Shown: piece after piece, positions 49,953 through 60,163 of the stretch | How positions within the stretch are numbered: the first letter of the stretch is position 1 | How the letters are laid out: each line of letters opens with the position of its first letter | Origin: Synergistaceae bacterium | GTDB lineage: Bacteria > Synergistota > Synergistia > Synergistales > Aminobacteriaceae | Assembly (NCBI GenBank): GCA_031277095.1 | Contig: JAISLU010000093.1 | Span: 1-64,000 of the forward strand | Direction: 5' to 3' | DNA length: 64,000 bases | Translations under genes and position numbers: made by a program | Notes under the pieces: model-generated | Seen by the model: only the letters and a program-made list of their open reading frames with translations | Database searches by the model: none | What the model was told of the DNA's origin: nothing

Positions 49953-50999
49953 TCAATACCTGCGTTTTCGGCCTCGCCGCACGTTCACTAAAAATCCGCT
50001 GCGGCCCGAACGCCGGAGCTTGTCGATCTCGGCCAAAGCCTTGCCCGTGCCTAAAGCGACGCACTCCATCGGGTTTTCGGCGATAAAACAGTTGATACCC
50101 GTTTGCTGAGTGATCAACTCCGTCAAACCCTTCAAAAGAGACCCTCCGCCGGTGAGTACGATCCCTCTATCAATAATATCGGCAGAAAGTTCCGGCGGCG
50201 TTAGCTCCAAAACATTTCGGACCCCGTCCACCAAGGTTTGCACCATCTCTCCGATGGCCATGTTCACGGCGGAGCTGGATACCTCTATTTGGCGGGGGAG
50301 CCCCTGCACCAGGTCCCGGCCCTTGATGACCATCCGGAGGTCCTCCTCCAGGGGAATGCAGGTTCCTATCATGATCTTCAGGTTCTCCGCCGTCTGCTCT
50401 CCGATGGCCAGGTTGTACTGCCGGCGCAAATAGCGCATGATGCCCTCGTCGAACTTGTCTCCGCCTATGCGCAGCGATTTCGAGACGACAACCCCCCCCA
50501 GCGAGATGACGGCGATGTCGGTGGTGCCTCCTCCGATATCCACGAGCATCTTGCCCCGGGCCTCTTCCACGTTGAGATTGGCTCCGATCGCGGCGGCCAT
50601 GGGCTCTTCGATCAAATAAGCCTCTTTCGCCCCAACTTCCAGCGCGGCTTCGAGGACGGCGCGGCGCTCTACGTCCGTCGCCCCGGAGGGCACACAGATC
50701 ATGGCCCGGTTTTTGAAGAATCGGTCCCACCCCTTGGTTACGCGTCGCATGAAATGTTGGAGCATCGCCTCGGTCATGGAATAGTCCGCAATGACCCCGT
50801 CACGCAGGGGACGTACCGACACGATGCTCCCCGGAGTTCTTCCCACCATGTTTTTGGCCTCGTACCCCACCGCCAGAATATTGCCGGTGTCGAGATCCAC
50901 GGCGACCACCGAGGGCTCTCTCAGGACCACTCCGCGTTTTTTCTCGAAAATGAGGATCGTAGCCGTGCCGAGGTCTATCCCAATATCCGTTCCGAACAT
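49953..50999 (-). CDS. mreB: Rod-shape-determining actin-like protein MreB/Mbl
   Basis: A 348-aa bacterial actin that guides cell-wall synthesis. MFGTDIGIDLGTATILIFEK is the phosphate-1 motif, DIGGGTTDIAVISLGG phosphate-2, and GIVLTGGGSLLKGLTELI the adenosine motif; RPLRDGVIADYSMTEAMLQH is also typical. ATG 50999, with GGAGGAGTGGGG upstream, is taken as start; the frame is open to 51077. It overlaps the truA 3' end by 25 bases and lies upstream of the flagellar rod genes. Confidence 0.94.
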   Translation of the reverse strand: MFGTDIGIDLGTATILIFEKKRGVVLREPSVVAVDLDTGNILAVGYEAKNMVGRTPGSIVSVRPLRDGVIADYSMTEAMLQHFMRRVTKGWDRFFKNRAMICVPSGATDVERRAVLEAALEVGAKEAYLIEEPMAAAIGANLNVEEARGKMLVDIGGGTTDIAVISLGGVVVSKSLRIGGDKFDEGIMRYLRRQYNLAIGEQTAENLKIMIGTCIPLEEDLRMVIKGRDLVQGLPRQIEVSSSAVNMAIGEMVQTLVDGVRNVLELTPPELSADIIDRGIVLTGGGSLLKGLTELITQQTGINCFIAENPMECVALGTGKALAEIDKLRRSGRSGFLVNVRRGRKRRY

Positions 51000-51838
51000 T
51001 CCCCACTCCTCCTGACAAAGAGACTCGGCGACTGGTACGACTCGTTCTTTGCCTGCTCCCTGCCGATAAGGGAACACGACCCTCCGTTGCCGGTAAAGGT
51101 AAAATCTTTATAAGCGACGCGCCAAAAATACAGCCCGCTCGCCGGCGCCGTCATAGCCGACGCGTCGCGTCCGGTTCCCTCCAAAAGCGACTGGAGCCAA
51201 GGCAGCGACTCCCCTCCGCATCCGATTTTATCGATATTTCCGACCATGATGCGCACCATGTTCATCAAAAAAGAGGGCGCGCGCACAATGATCAAAGACA
51301 GATCTCCCACTCGCTTACAACGTACCCGGGACAGGGTGCGCACGCTGTCCTCGGGGCATTCTCCCGTCTTGCAAAAGGCGCGGAAATCGTGGGTTCCCTC
51401 CAGCGTCCGACAGGCTTTACGCACGCTCTCCCCGTCCCATCTGCGTTTCCGCCACCAGACGAGGCCGCGCAGGTGGGGCCAGCAGCTTCTGCCGTGCCAG
51501 ACAAAATAACGGTACTCCCTCCACAAAGCACTGCGCCTCGCGTGAAAGTCCTCGGGCATCCTGCGAACCTCCATCAGCGACACGTCCCGGGGCAGATAAA
51601 AATTTACCGCCAGCATCAAACGCTGGGGATCCCAGTCCTTGTTCATCGTAAACGAAGCTACCTGACCCAGGGCGTGTACTCCACTGTCGGTGCGCCCGGC
51701 TCCCACGACTTTCACCGGTTCGGAGGAAACACGCATCAGAGCTTCTTCCAGCACCTGCTGAACGCTCAACGCCTGAGACTGACGCTGCCAGCCCGCGTAT
51801 TCCGTCCCCACGTAGGCTACCTGGGCCGCGTATTTCAA
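50975..51838 (-). CDS. truA: tRNA pseudouridine(38-40) synthase TruA
   Basis: A 287-aa pseudouridine synthase modifying tRNA positions 38-40. AAQVAYVGTEYAGWQRQSQA opens it, GAGRTDSGVHALGQVASF has the catalytic Asp, and FLMNMVRIMVGNIDKIG is the C-terminal motif. It overlaps ecfT by four bases, the ecfT-truA order being common in gram-positive lineages. Confidence 0.94.
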   Translation of the reverse strand: MKYAAQVAYVGTEYAGWQRQSQALSVQQVLEEALMRVSSEPVKVVGAGRTDSGVHALGQVASFTMNKDWDPQRLMLAVNFYLPRDVSLMEVRRMPEDFHARRSALWREYRYFVWHGRSCWPHLRGLVWWRKRRWDGESVRKACRTLEGTHDFRAFCKTGECPEDSVRTLSRVRCKRVGDLSLIIVRAPSFLMNMVRIMVGNIDKIGCGGESLPWLQSLLEGTGRDASAMTAPASGLYFWRVAYKDFTFTGNGGSCSLIGREQAKNESYQSPSLFVRRSGECSERILG

Positions 51839-52668
51839 AAGAACCTCTCTATCGCAAAAATCCGGACAAAAGAGAAAACGGCGACCGAGGACATGACAAA
51901 AATTGTAGCGCCTGTGTCTCTTTTTTTCCAGACCAAAGGACGTCTTCGCGTGCGCCCTTCCCCTCCCCGATAACCTCGGGCCTCCATGGCAAGGGCCAAC
52001 TCGTCCGCGCGCTTGAAGATGATGACGAAGAGGGGAATGATAACGGGGAAAAAAGCGATCATGCGCCGCACCGCGTTTCCTTGGTCCAGCCGCGCTCCCC
52101 GGGAGAGCTGGGCTTTCACGATACGGTCGGTCTCTTCCATCAATAGGGGAATGAAGCGCAAGGCCACGCTCATCATCATCGCGAACTCGTGAACGGGAAA
52201 ACCGACACGTTTAAGGGGAGACAAAAGGGACTCCATTCCGTCCGCCAGCTCCAGGGGAGCCGTGGTCAAAGGCAGAAGAACGGCGAAAAGAACCAGGAGC
52301 AGCAGGCGCAGCGCAGCGACGCCGCCGGCGTAGAGGGCAAGAAGTCCGTCGAGAACTTCCCTGGAATCCCACAACCCCGCCGCGACGTTGAAAACGAAGG
52401 TGAAGGCCGTCAGGAGAAAGACGGGACGGCAGGACCTCAAGACCACACCCACCGACAGGCGGGAAATTTTCACCATCCCGAAAAAAGCGGCCGCGCAACA
52501 CGCCAGCGACAGAGCGTCGCCGGATGGAAATACGGCGATCATAATCGCCATAAGCAGCAAGAGCTTTGCCCGGGGGTCGAGAGAATGTACAAAAGAGTTG
52601 ACAGGAACATACTGGCCCATGGCCATGGACACAAAAGACAACGAACTCCGAAGCTCCTTCAAAAACAA
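51835..52668 (-). CDS. ecfT: Energy-coupling factor transporter transmembrane protein EcfT
   Basis: A 277-aa membrane subunit of group II ECF vitamin/metal transporters. GQYVPVNSFVHSLDPRAKLL is the EcfT start motif; the hydrophobic segments and coupling motifs LSRGARLDQGN (an ARG-type motif) and ALAMEARGYRGGEGRT are present. The start is uncertain: TTG at 52668 gives the track length, but ATG at 52620 would begin exactly at the conserved MGQY. The expected EcfA1/EcfA2 ATPase genes are not adjacent, so they must be elsewhere. Confidence 0.88.
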   Translation of the reverse strand: MFLKELRSSLSFVSMAMGQYVPVNSFVHSLDPRAKLLLLMAIMIAVFPSGDALSLACCAAAFFGMVKISRLSVGVVLRSCRPVFLLTAFTFVFNVAAGLWDSREVLDGLLALYAGGVAALRLLLLVLFAVLLPLTTAPLELADGMESLLSPLKRVGFPVHEFAMMMSVALRFIPLLMEETDRIVKAQLSRGARLDQGNAVRRMIAFFPVIIPLFVIIFKRADELALAMEARGYRGGEGRTRRRPLVWKKRDTGATIFVMSSVAVFSFVRIFAIERFF

Positions 52669-52787
52669 AATGAATGAACGAAAACAACCACGAAAGCAAC
52701 CTCAAAATCGATATGTCAGTGATCGTTCGAAAAACAATGATCGTTCGAAAAAAATCGGACGCCCCACACTTCTATATTTATTCTTTT

Positions 52788-53135
52788 CTATTCTTTGTAT
52801 TCATAACTTAAAATTTCCGCGTCTCCCCAGAGTTTTTCTATTTTATAAAAATCGCGTCCCTTTTTGCTGAATACGTGAACCACAACATCTCCCCCGTCGA
52901 GCAGGCGCCAATTCGTGCTGTTTTCTCCCTCGATCCTCACCCTGTGGCCGTTGCGTTCCAAGGCCTCCTGGCTCACATCCACCAGGGTTTTCATGTGAAC
53001 TTCGGAGTTGCCCGTCACCAAAATGAAGACATCCGAGAGAGTTCCTATGTCTCCGAGGTCGAGTCCGACGATCTCCTGCCCCTTTTTGTCGGCCAAGGCA
53101 TCGCAGATGTAGCCGTATTCCGCAAGCGTACTCAT
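52788..53135 (-). CDS. rsfS: Ribosome silencing factor RsfS
   Basis: A 115-aa protein that binds L14 and blocks subunit joining in stress. YICDALADKKGQEIVGLDLG, ILVTGNSEVHMKTLVDVSQE and NWRLLDGGDVVVHVFSKKGR are the family motifs. I take ATG 53135 as start because the longer frame to 53228 adds 31 residues with no homology. It follows the LCP gene by 79 bases in the same operon. The spacer carries TTCCAACC repeats. Confidence 0.92.
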   Translation of the reverse strand: MSTLAEYGYICDALADKKGQEIVGLDLGDIGTLSDVFILVTGNSEVHMKTLVDVSQEALERNGHRVRIEGENSTNWRLLDGGDVVVHVFSKKGRDFYKIEKLWGDAEILSYEYKE

Positions 53136-53214
53136 CGTAAAGTCTATTCTTCCCTTCTCGAAATCCCAATTCCAACCTCTGAATTCCAACCTTTTGAAAT
53201 TCAAAAGCGGTATT

Positions 53215-54543
53215 TTAAAAGTTGACACCCTCCAGGCGCTTGAATATGAGTTCCTTGTCGTGCCCCAAAATGACGGAGACCATTGAGACCGTTCGGTTCC
53301 GTTGCACCAGATTTTCGTTGGTGATCCCGCAGAGGCGTGCCAGGGCCTCCGCGGACAGCCTGTCCTCCTCGGTGGCGTTCGCCGGGTAGACTACGTTCGA
53401 CGTATAGTAATCGAAATGTCGCGCGTTACCGGTGTAAACCACGTCCACACCCAATTTTTGAAAAATCTGGGAAGCCCGTTTGCCGAGCCCGTCGGAGCCG
53501 TCGCCGTTTAAAATACCGATTTTCCCGATCCGTCCGATCAACTCCAGAAGCATCTCATGGTCCAAATCCGGGGGCAGTTCCTTCGCCGCTGCCGGATCGG
53601 CGGCCGGGGGAGAGTCGCTTTTGCCGGCAAGCCACTGGGACGATTGGATGATGTCGATGACCCAGTAGCTCACCTCCCCGATGTAAGCCGCCTTCCCTGG
53701 GGTCATGGTCAATTCGATGCGGTCCCGGGGCAGCGAATTGGCAAAAAGCAATAAATTCAACGCGTCCTTGGGCGTCAGGTCGGTGTTCACCGCGGATACG
53801 ATCTCGCCCACCAAACTCGGAATTTTAGGAATGATGGACGCGGACTTCAATTTTTCCATCAAAAGAGAAATGACCTTCTGCTGGCGCTGCACGCGGCCGA
53901 TGTCGCCCAAGGGATCGTGACGAAAGCGAACGTACTTCAGAAGCGTTTTCCCGTCCATATGCTGCGGACCCTTGGGAATGTTGATGAAGAGCTTCGCCGA
54001 ATAGTCGTTGTAGACCAATTTTTTCTCCACGTCGATATGGATTCCTCCCAGGAGGTCGACGATCCGGGGAAAACTGTCATAGTTCACCAGCACGAAATAA
54101 TGAATGCCCACGTTGAAGAGATTCATGACCGTCTCTTTCAAAAGCTCCAGTCCCCCGTAGGCGTAGGCGTGATTGATCTTGTCCCAGCCCCGTCCCGGAA
54201 TCAAAACCCGGGAGTCGCGCGGAATCGACAACATACGGATAGATCGAGTGTCCTGATCGATAACGGCAAGGGCGATGGCGTCCGACCGGCGTCCTCCGTC
54301 TACCTCGTCCAGTCCCACCACCAAGATATTCACCGCTCCCAAAATTGGATCGATGTCGATGGGATTGGGGGGGGAGGGATGATTTATGGGCTGGGGAAGT
54401 TTTACGTCATCCGAAACGCCGGCCCTGGAGCGGGAGGGGACGGACACAGAGATCGGAAAAACTTCCATAATGCGCCACGCGGCGCCTCCCACCGTGGCCA
54501 TCAAAATCAAAAACGCGATAAGGAATATCTTGAGAAATTTCAA
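53215..54543 (-). CDS. LytR-CpsA-Psr (LCP) family protein with LytR C-terminal domain
   Basis: A 442-aa membrane-anchored protein. The TTG at 54543 follows GGAGGT and overlaps the nadD stop; the ORF extending to 54807 is out of context. After one transmembrane helix (FLKIFLIAFLILMATVGGAA) comes the LCP domain: NILVVGLDEVDGGRRSDAIA, LSIPRDSRVLIPGRGWDKIN and VRFRHDPLGDIGRVQRQQKV. The last 120 residues are a LytR_C domain (GKIGILNGDGSDGLGKRASQ). LCP enzymes attach polymers to peptidoglycan or make lipid-linked transfers; which polymer here is unknown. Confidence 0.9.
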   Translation of the reverse strand: MKFLKIFLIAFLILMATVGGAAWRIMEVFPISVSVPSRSRAGVSDDVKLPQPINHPSPPNPIDIDPILGAVNILVVGLDEVDGGRRSDAIALAVIDQDTRSIRMLSIPRDSRVLIPGRGWDKINHAYAYGGLELLKETVMNLFNVGIHYFVLVNYDSFPRIVDLLGGIHIDVEKKLVYNDYSAKLFINIPKGPQHMDGKTLLKYVRFRHDPLGDIGRVQRQQKVISLLMEKLKSASIIPKIPSLVGEIVSAVNTDLTPKDALNLLLFANSLPRDRIELTMTPGKAAYIGEVSYWVIDIIQSSQWLAGKSDSPPAADPAAAKELPPDLDHEMLLELIGRIGKIGILNGDGSDGLGKRASQIFQKLGVDVVYTGNARHFDYYTSNVVYPANATEEDRLSAEALARLCGITNENLVQRNRTVSMVSVILGHDKELIFKRLEGVNF

Positions 54544-55169
54544 ATCTGCGGCACCTCCGAGTCCCTGTAAAGCCCGCAACTTTCGATATAGCTTTCCACC
54601 AGATGGGGAACGAGGAAACGGATGCTCCTGCCCTCCCGGGCCCGTGAACGAATTTCGGTGCTGGATATGGCGAACTGGGGGATTTCGATCAGCTTCAAAA
54701 CCCGTCGAATGTTGATGGGCAGAGCGTCCACTCCGGTGACGGAGTACCCCGGTCTCGTCGCCGTCACGAGAGTACACAAAGAAGGAAGCTGCATATAATC
54801 CTTCCATGTGTCGATGCTTAAAAGGGCATCCAGCCCCGTGATGAAGGAAAGCTCAGGCGGAGGAGTACTTTGTTTCAGAAATTCTTTGAGAGTATCCACC
54901 GTGTGGGACGGGCGGCCTCGATCGATCTCCGTGCGGGATACGCTGAATTCCCGCACTCCCGCCGTGGCCAAAAGCGTCATGGCGTAACGGTCTTCGGAGG
55001 GCGTAACAAGCCGGTTTCTTTTATGGGGAGGCGCTCCTGTGGGGACGAACACGACGCGATCCAAGACCAACTCTCGCCGACACTCTTCCGCCGCCAAGAG
55101 GTGACCGTAATGAATGGGGTCGAAGGTTCCTCCCATAATCCCGATCTTTTCAGCTGCTACTTCAGCCAC
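54540..55169 (-). CDS. nadD: Nicotinate-nucleotide adenylyltransferase NadD
   Basis: A 209-aa enzyme of NAD synthesis. GIMGGTFDPIHYGHLLAAEE contains the HxGH nucleotidyltransferase motif, and ISSTEIRSRAREGRSIRFLV with P is the ISSTxIR motif. It lies between obgE and the LCP gene, the usual obg-nadD-rsfS order, with the LCP gene inserted. Confidence 0.94.
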   Translation of the reverse strand: MAEVAAEKIGIMGGTFDPIHYGHLLAAEECRRELVLDRVVFVPTGAPPHKRNRLVTPSEDRYAMTLLATAGVREFSVSRTEIDRGRPSHTVDTLKEFLKQSTPPPELSFITGLDALLSIDTWKDYMQLPSLCTLVTATRPGYSVTGVDALPINIRRVLKLIEIPQFAISSTEIRSRAREGRSIRFLVPHLVESYIESCGLYRDSEVPQI

Positions 55170-55220
55170 AGGCCTCCATACCCCCTCGCCAATCTTTGAA
55201 CGCTTTTTCGTGCGATGTTG

Positions 55221-56672
<1,452 letters not shown>

Positions 56673-56712
56673 TCAGACAAATTTCAGATAATTCGACCAA
56701 AATAAACCAGAT

Positions 56713-56742
56713 AAAAAAGAAGGCTCCAGCCACAGGAGCCCC
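56713..56742 (-). terminator. Intrinsic terminator after rpmA
   Basis: GGCTCC (complement of 56735-56740) and GGAGCC (complement of 56722-56727) form the stem on the minus strand, followed by TTCTTTTTT. It separates the L21-Prp-L27 unit from obgE, although read-through is likely. Confidence 0.75.
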
Positions 56743-56839
56743 TTACCGCAACTTCAGCCTTATCGTAACTTTTAGTTTGCAACTTCGCATAAAATGCGAC
56801 AATCGACGCGGCTTCCCTGCCGGTCACCTTTTCTTGGCG

Positions 56840-57127
56840 CTACACCGCCGGCTCCACGGAGACGAACTTACGATCGCCCCGGGTTGTGAAGGAAACCTTG
56901 CCGGGAGTCAGCGCAAATAAGGTAAAGTCCCGGCCCAGTCCTACGTTCTTCCCTGGGTGAATCCGGGTTCCGCACTGCCGGACCAGGATACTGCCCGACT
57001 TGACCTCCGTACCGGCGTAAGCCTTGACGCCCCGGTATTTTGGGTTGCTGTCGCGGCCGTTGGTGGAGCTGCCCTGGCCTTTTTTATGGGCAAAAAACTG
57101 TATATCGAACTCGAAATTTCCAATCAT
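56840..57127 (-). CDS. rpmA: 50S ribosomal protein L27 with Prp-cleavable N-terminus
   Basis: A 95-aa protein. After the N-terminal extension [12 protein letters not shown] comes [20 protein letters not shown], the L27 start, and then [20 protein letters not shown]. The -DxQFFAxKKG pattern is the site cleaved by the protease Prp in bacteria with extended L27. The prp gene lies directly upstream (overlap of four bases), consistent with processing. Confidence 0.96.
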   Translation of the reverse strand: MIGNFEFDIQFFAHKKGQGSSTNGRDSNPKYRGVKAYAGTEVKSGSILVRQCGTRIHPGKNVGLGRDFTLFALTPGKVSFTTRGDRKFVSVEPAV

Positions 57128-57453
57128 GATTCATGCACCTCCGAGATGCTCACAAATTCGGCGTATCTGAACGCCACTTCCTTCAGGGAAAGAACGATAC
57201 TGCGCGTCAGCAGGCTCAGTTCTGCCGCTTTGGCCTCCGGCCACCTTACGCGAACACGAGGAACAGACTCGTCCCTCGCGCACTCCGCCTCGGAGACCCT
57301 CGCTACGTCTCGCAGCCCTGCGAGAAGAGTTTCAACCAACACGGAAATCGCGGCGCAGACGATATCTTCTCCCTTAACACCCTGCCCCGAGTGCCCTCGG
57401 CACTCCAGCCCCACAAGGCCGTTCTTTCCCCAGAACAACGTCACTCGCGTCAC
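57124..57453 (-). CDS. prp: Ribosomal-processing cysteine protease Prp
   Basis: A 109-aa protease. [20 protein letters not shown] contains the catalytic His (GHSG) and, five residues after GEDI, the catalytic Cys (VCAA). It removes the N-terminal extension of L27. Placed between rplU and rpmA as in Firmicutes. Confidence 0.93.
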   Translation of the reverse strand: MTRVTLFWGKNGLVGLECRGHSGQGVKGEDIVCAAISVLVETLLAGLRDVARVSEAECARDESVPRVRVRWPEAKAAELSLLTRSIVLSLKEVAFRYAEFVSISEVHES

Positions 57454-57482
57454 TCGAAGTCTTTGGGCTTTTCTGCGACAGG

Positions 57483-57797
57483 CTAAACAACGATTTCTTT
57501 GATGCGGATCTTGGTATAATATTGACGGTGTCCGCGCATACGCCGCTCGTTTTTCTTGCTTTTATATTTGAACACCAACACCTTGTCGGCGCGGGCCTGT
57601 TCGAGAATTTCCACCTTGACGGCAGCTCCGTCCACCCAAGGGGCGCCGAATTTTGTCGACTCCTCGCCGCCCACCATATGAACCTTGTCCAGAACCACCT
57701 CTTGCCCCACCTCGCCCTCCAAACGCTCAACGCGAAATGCGTCTCCCGCTTGAACACGATACTGCTTACCGCCTGTTTCCACCACTGCATACATCAT
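57483..57797 (-). CDS. rplU: 50S ribosomal protein L21
   Basis: A 104-aa protein, MYAVVETGGKQYRVQAGDAF at the start and VLVFKYKSKKNERRMRGHRQ at the end, the normal length. It is the first gene of the L21-Prp-L27 unit. The ATG at 57794 follows AAGGAGGAAA; the frame gives a second start codon one residue earlier. Confidence 0.96.
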   Translation of the reverse strand: MMYAVVETGGKQYRVQAGDAFRVERLEGEVGQEVVLDKVHMVGGEESTKFGAPWVDGAAVKVEILEQARADKVLVFKYKSKKNERRMRGHRQYYTKIRIKEIVV

Positions 57798-57823
57798 TCG
57801 CTTTCCTCCTTACGCTGGATCAA

Positions 57824-57947
57824 GGCCCCTTTTCCCTTTTCTTTTTTCCGAGGGTTACGCCCTGTCCATGCGATTTCCCCAGGTCACATCCTGCGGCTCC
57901 GTAATTTTAAGCACAGAAGCCCCTTTCGTCAACAGGGAAAAGGGGCC
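57824..57947 (-). promoter_or_regulatory. rplU leader with two competing RNA structures
   Basis: A 14-base segment GGCCCCTTTTCCCT (plus strand 57824-57837) is perfectly complementary to AGGGAAAAGGGGCC (57934-57947). The distal segment can instead pair locally, GCCCCTTT (57919-57926) with AAAGGGGC (57939-57946). In the rplU leader RNA these pairings exclude each other, and the long-range one reaches the Shine-Dalgarno region, a layout suited to autoregulation by a ribosomal protein. Inference from sequence only. Confidence 0.5.
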
Positions 57948-58170
57948 CAAAGGGCAGACGCCTCGACCACGCCTCGACCCTCCTCGAATGCTCCTCAACC
58001 TTGACTGCAAAGTTGCAGTTACTTTTGCATTCGACCATTTTCCCCATTTTTCTCCATTTTTTTCCCAATCGGTCGTGATTGGTCGATCTCGTAATTGATT
58101 TATCGAGACACCCGGGTAATAATACACACGTTGACATTGAGATACTCATGTTTCGAGGGAGGCTCGCTCT
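57948..58170. other. Divergent intergenic region
   Basis: The remainder between rplU and the arginine-deiminase-family gene must hold both promoters. A TTGACA at about 58131 lies too close to the start codon of the plus-strand gene to be certain. Confidence 0.4.
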
Positions 58171-59133
58171 GTGGAAACCAAGGATGTTTTGACGGAAGGG
58201 ACGGACGATTACGGAGAGAAGTGGTTCGCGGACCCCGCCGGGTTCGAGGAGAATCTGGTCTCCGTATGGGGGCGCAGATGGAGTGTGGCCTCCGAGGTGG
58301 GAAAACTTCGGGCCGTGCTGCTGCGGCGGCCGGGCAAGGAGATCGAGGCCGTGAAAAACCCGTCCGATTGGCGCTGGAAAGACGTGATGGATCCGGCGAA
58401 AGCCCGTGACCAGCACGACGCGATGGCGGAGGTTTATCGTTCGTGCGGGGTCGACGTTTTCTACGTGGAAGACCAGCGCGATGACCGCCCCAACGCGATT
58501 TTCATGCGAGACAACGTACTGGGAACCCCTGAGGGGGCTATTGTTTGCCGTCAAAGCACGGCATTCCGCCGGGGAGAGGAAAGGGGAGTGGCCCTGGCCC
58601 TGGCGAAGATCGGCTGTCCTATCATCCGCACGATCTCGGGAAGGGGCGTATTCGAGGGGGCTTGCGGGATGTGGATCGACCGGGAAACCATCGTGCTGGG
58701 AACGGGGGTTCGTAGCAACCAAGAGGGAGTCCGTCAGGTGGAAGAGGTCCTGAGGCCCATGGGCGTCGACAATATTCTGCGTTTCCAGATCCCCTGGGGA
58801 CACGCTCATCTGGACGGACTGATGAACCCCGTAGACAAGAAAAAACTGTTGCTTTTCCCTTGGCAGGTTCCCTTTGACGTGGTCGATGCCTTGATACGGA
58901 AGGGATTTCAGATTATCGAGGCGCCTTCCGTCCAGGAGGTCAAGCAGGGCTCGGCCGTGAACATGGTGGCGCTGGAGCCCGGCAGGGTATTGGCCGCCAA
59001 GGGCAACTCGAAGACAAAGGCCCTTCTGGAACGCAATGGAGTGGAGGTTCTGGAGACCGAGGTGGACGAGCTGATGAAGGGCTTCGGCTCTTTGCATTGC
59101 ATGACGGCTTTTCTCGAAAGAGATCCCATATGA
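58171..59133 (+). CDS. Arginine deiminase / amidinotransferase-family hydrolase
   Basis: A 320-aa member of the guanidino-group-modifying superfamily (arginine deiminase, DDAH, amidinotransferases). The catalytic pieces are visible: FMRDNVLGTP, GRGVFEGACGMWI, GHAHLDGLMN with the His and GSLHCMTAFLERD with the nucleophile Cys at the C-terminus. The substrate is not decided by the sequence. Its gene begins with GTG at 58171 after GAGGGAGG and is followed by a polar amino-acid ABC transporter, so arginine or another guanidino compound is likely. Confidence 0.8.
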   Translation: METKDVLTEGTDDYGEKWFADPAGFEENLVSVWGRRWSVASEVGKLRAVLLRRPGKEIEAVKNPSDWRWKDVMDPAKARDQHDAMAEVYRSCGVDVFYVEDQRDDRPNAIFMRDNVLGTPEGAIVCRQSTAFRRGEERGVALALAKIGCPIIRTISGRGVFEGACGMWIDRETIVLGTGVRSNQEGVRQVEEVLRPMGVDNILRFQIPWGHAHLDGLMNPVDKKKLLLFPWQVPFDVVDALIRKGFQIIEAPSVQEVKQGSAVNMVALEPGRVLAAKGNSKTKALLERNGVEVLETEVDELMKGFGSLHCMTAFLERDPI

Positions 59134-59200
59134 GCCGTAGCGGGTATTCTGAGAAATTTTGGCGTGTATTACATCTATATTATATTGGAGGCGCAATAAA

Positions 59201-60073
59201 ATGAAGACAGGTATTGGAATGAAAAGCATTGAAATGAAAAGTATCGGAGTGAAATTGGGTATCGGTTGGAAGACAATTTGTATAATGGCGTGTCTGTGCG
59301 CGTTGATCGCGGGGGTGGCTTTTGCGGCCGAGGCGGCGGACGGAGCGGGGACCCTCGACAAGATCGCCAAGGCAGGGAAGATCGTCATCGGGTCGGCGCC
59401 GGGTTATTATCCTTTCGAGATGATCGATAAAAAAGGCGAGTTCATCGGTTACGACATCGACGTAGGCAAGGCTATCGCCGAAGCGCTGGGCGTTCAGGTA
59501 GAGTTCAGACAGTTCGAGTTCGCGGGCCTGATCCCCGCTCTTCAGGCCGGAGAAATCGACATTCTGCTTGCGGGCATGTCCATCACGGGCAAGCGTGCCC
59601 TTTCCGTCAGCTTTTCCAACCCCTATTTCGAGACCGGGCAGGTCCTGATGGTCCACAAAAAAGACACCGAGACCAAGAGCTGGAAGGATCTCGACAAAAA
59701 AGGCAAAAAAATCGCCACTCCCCAGGGGCAGACCAGCTCCCTTCTGGCGCAGGCGATTGTAAGAGAAGCCGAGATCCTGCACTTCCCCACTTTCCCCGAG
59801 ACGTCTCTGGCCCTGGTGAACGGTCAGGTGGACGGGGTGATTTACGATCAGCCGGGGATACTCGTCTACGAGGCGCGGAACCCCGACAGCGTGCGGGGCA
59901 TCTACGACCTCATCAGCCTGGAAAACCTGGGTATAGCCTGCCGCCTCAACGATCACTCCATGGTGCAGTGGCTGAACTCCTTTTTGTTCCAGTATAAAGG
60001 CAGCCCGAGGGAAATAGCCTCCAGGACCAAGTGGATGGTGGAAATCAAAGAATGGCTGAAGGAAATGGAATAG
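59201..60073 (+). CDS. Polar amino acid ABC transporter substrate-binding protein
   Basis: A 290-aa periplasmic binding protein of the family-3 type. ATG 59201 follows TTGGAGG. The signal peptide's n-region is odd: MKTGIGMKSIEMKSIGVKLG carries a repeated MKSI unit. The mature protein starts near EAADGAGTLDKIAKAGKIVI, then has GYYPFEMIDKKGEFIGYDID, IDILLAGMSITGKRALSVSF and SNPYFETGQ. Ligand likely an amino acid such as arginine, ornithine or glutamine; inference from its neighbour. Confidence 0.88.
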   Translation: MKTGIGMKSIEMKSIGVKLGIGWKTICIMACLCALIAGVAFAAEAADGAGTLDKIAKAGKIVIGSAPGYYPFEMIDKKGEFIGYDIDVGKAIAEALGVQVEFRQFEFAGLIPALQAGEIDILLAGMSITGKRALSVSFSNPYFETGQVLMVHKKDTETKSWKDLDKKGKKIATPQGQTSSLLAQAIVREAEILHFPTFPETSLALVNGQVDGVIYDQPGILVYEARNPDSVRGIYDLISLENLGIACRLNDHSMVQWLNSFLFQYKGSPREIASRTKWMVEIKEWLKEME

Positions 60074-60120
60074 GACATGAAGTGAAAAATGGAGTAGAAA
60101 ATTCGTAAACGTCGAGAGCA

Positions 60121-60144
60121 GGGGAGGCGGGGCCTCCCCGTTTT
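60121..60144 (+). terminator. Attenuator-like hairpin between binding protein and permease genes
   Basis: GGGGAGG (60121-60127) pairs with CCTCCCC (60133-60139), followed by GTTTT. It lies between the first and second transporter genes and probably reduces downstream transcription relative to the binding protein, a common arrangement. Confidence 0.6.
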
Positions 60145-60163
60145 ATGAAAGTTTGGTGAGGCT

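Noticed and set aside
48349-50109. 586-codon plus-strand frame opposite flgF-flgG
   Set aside because: Shadow of two flagellar genes with all expected motifs.
53136-53228. N-terminal extension of RsfS
   Set aside because: The extra 31 residues have no counterpart in the family and arise from a spacer with short TTCCAACC repeats.
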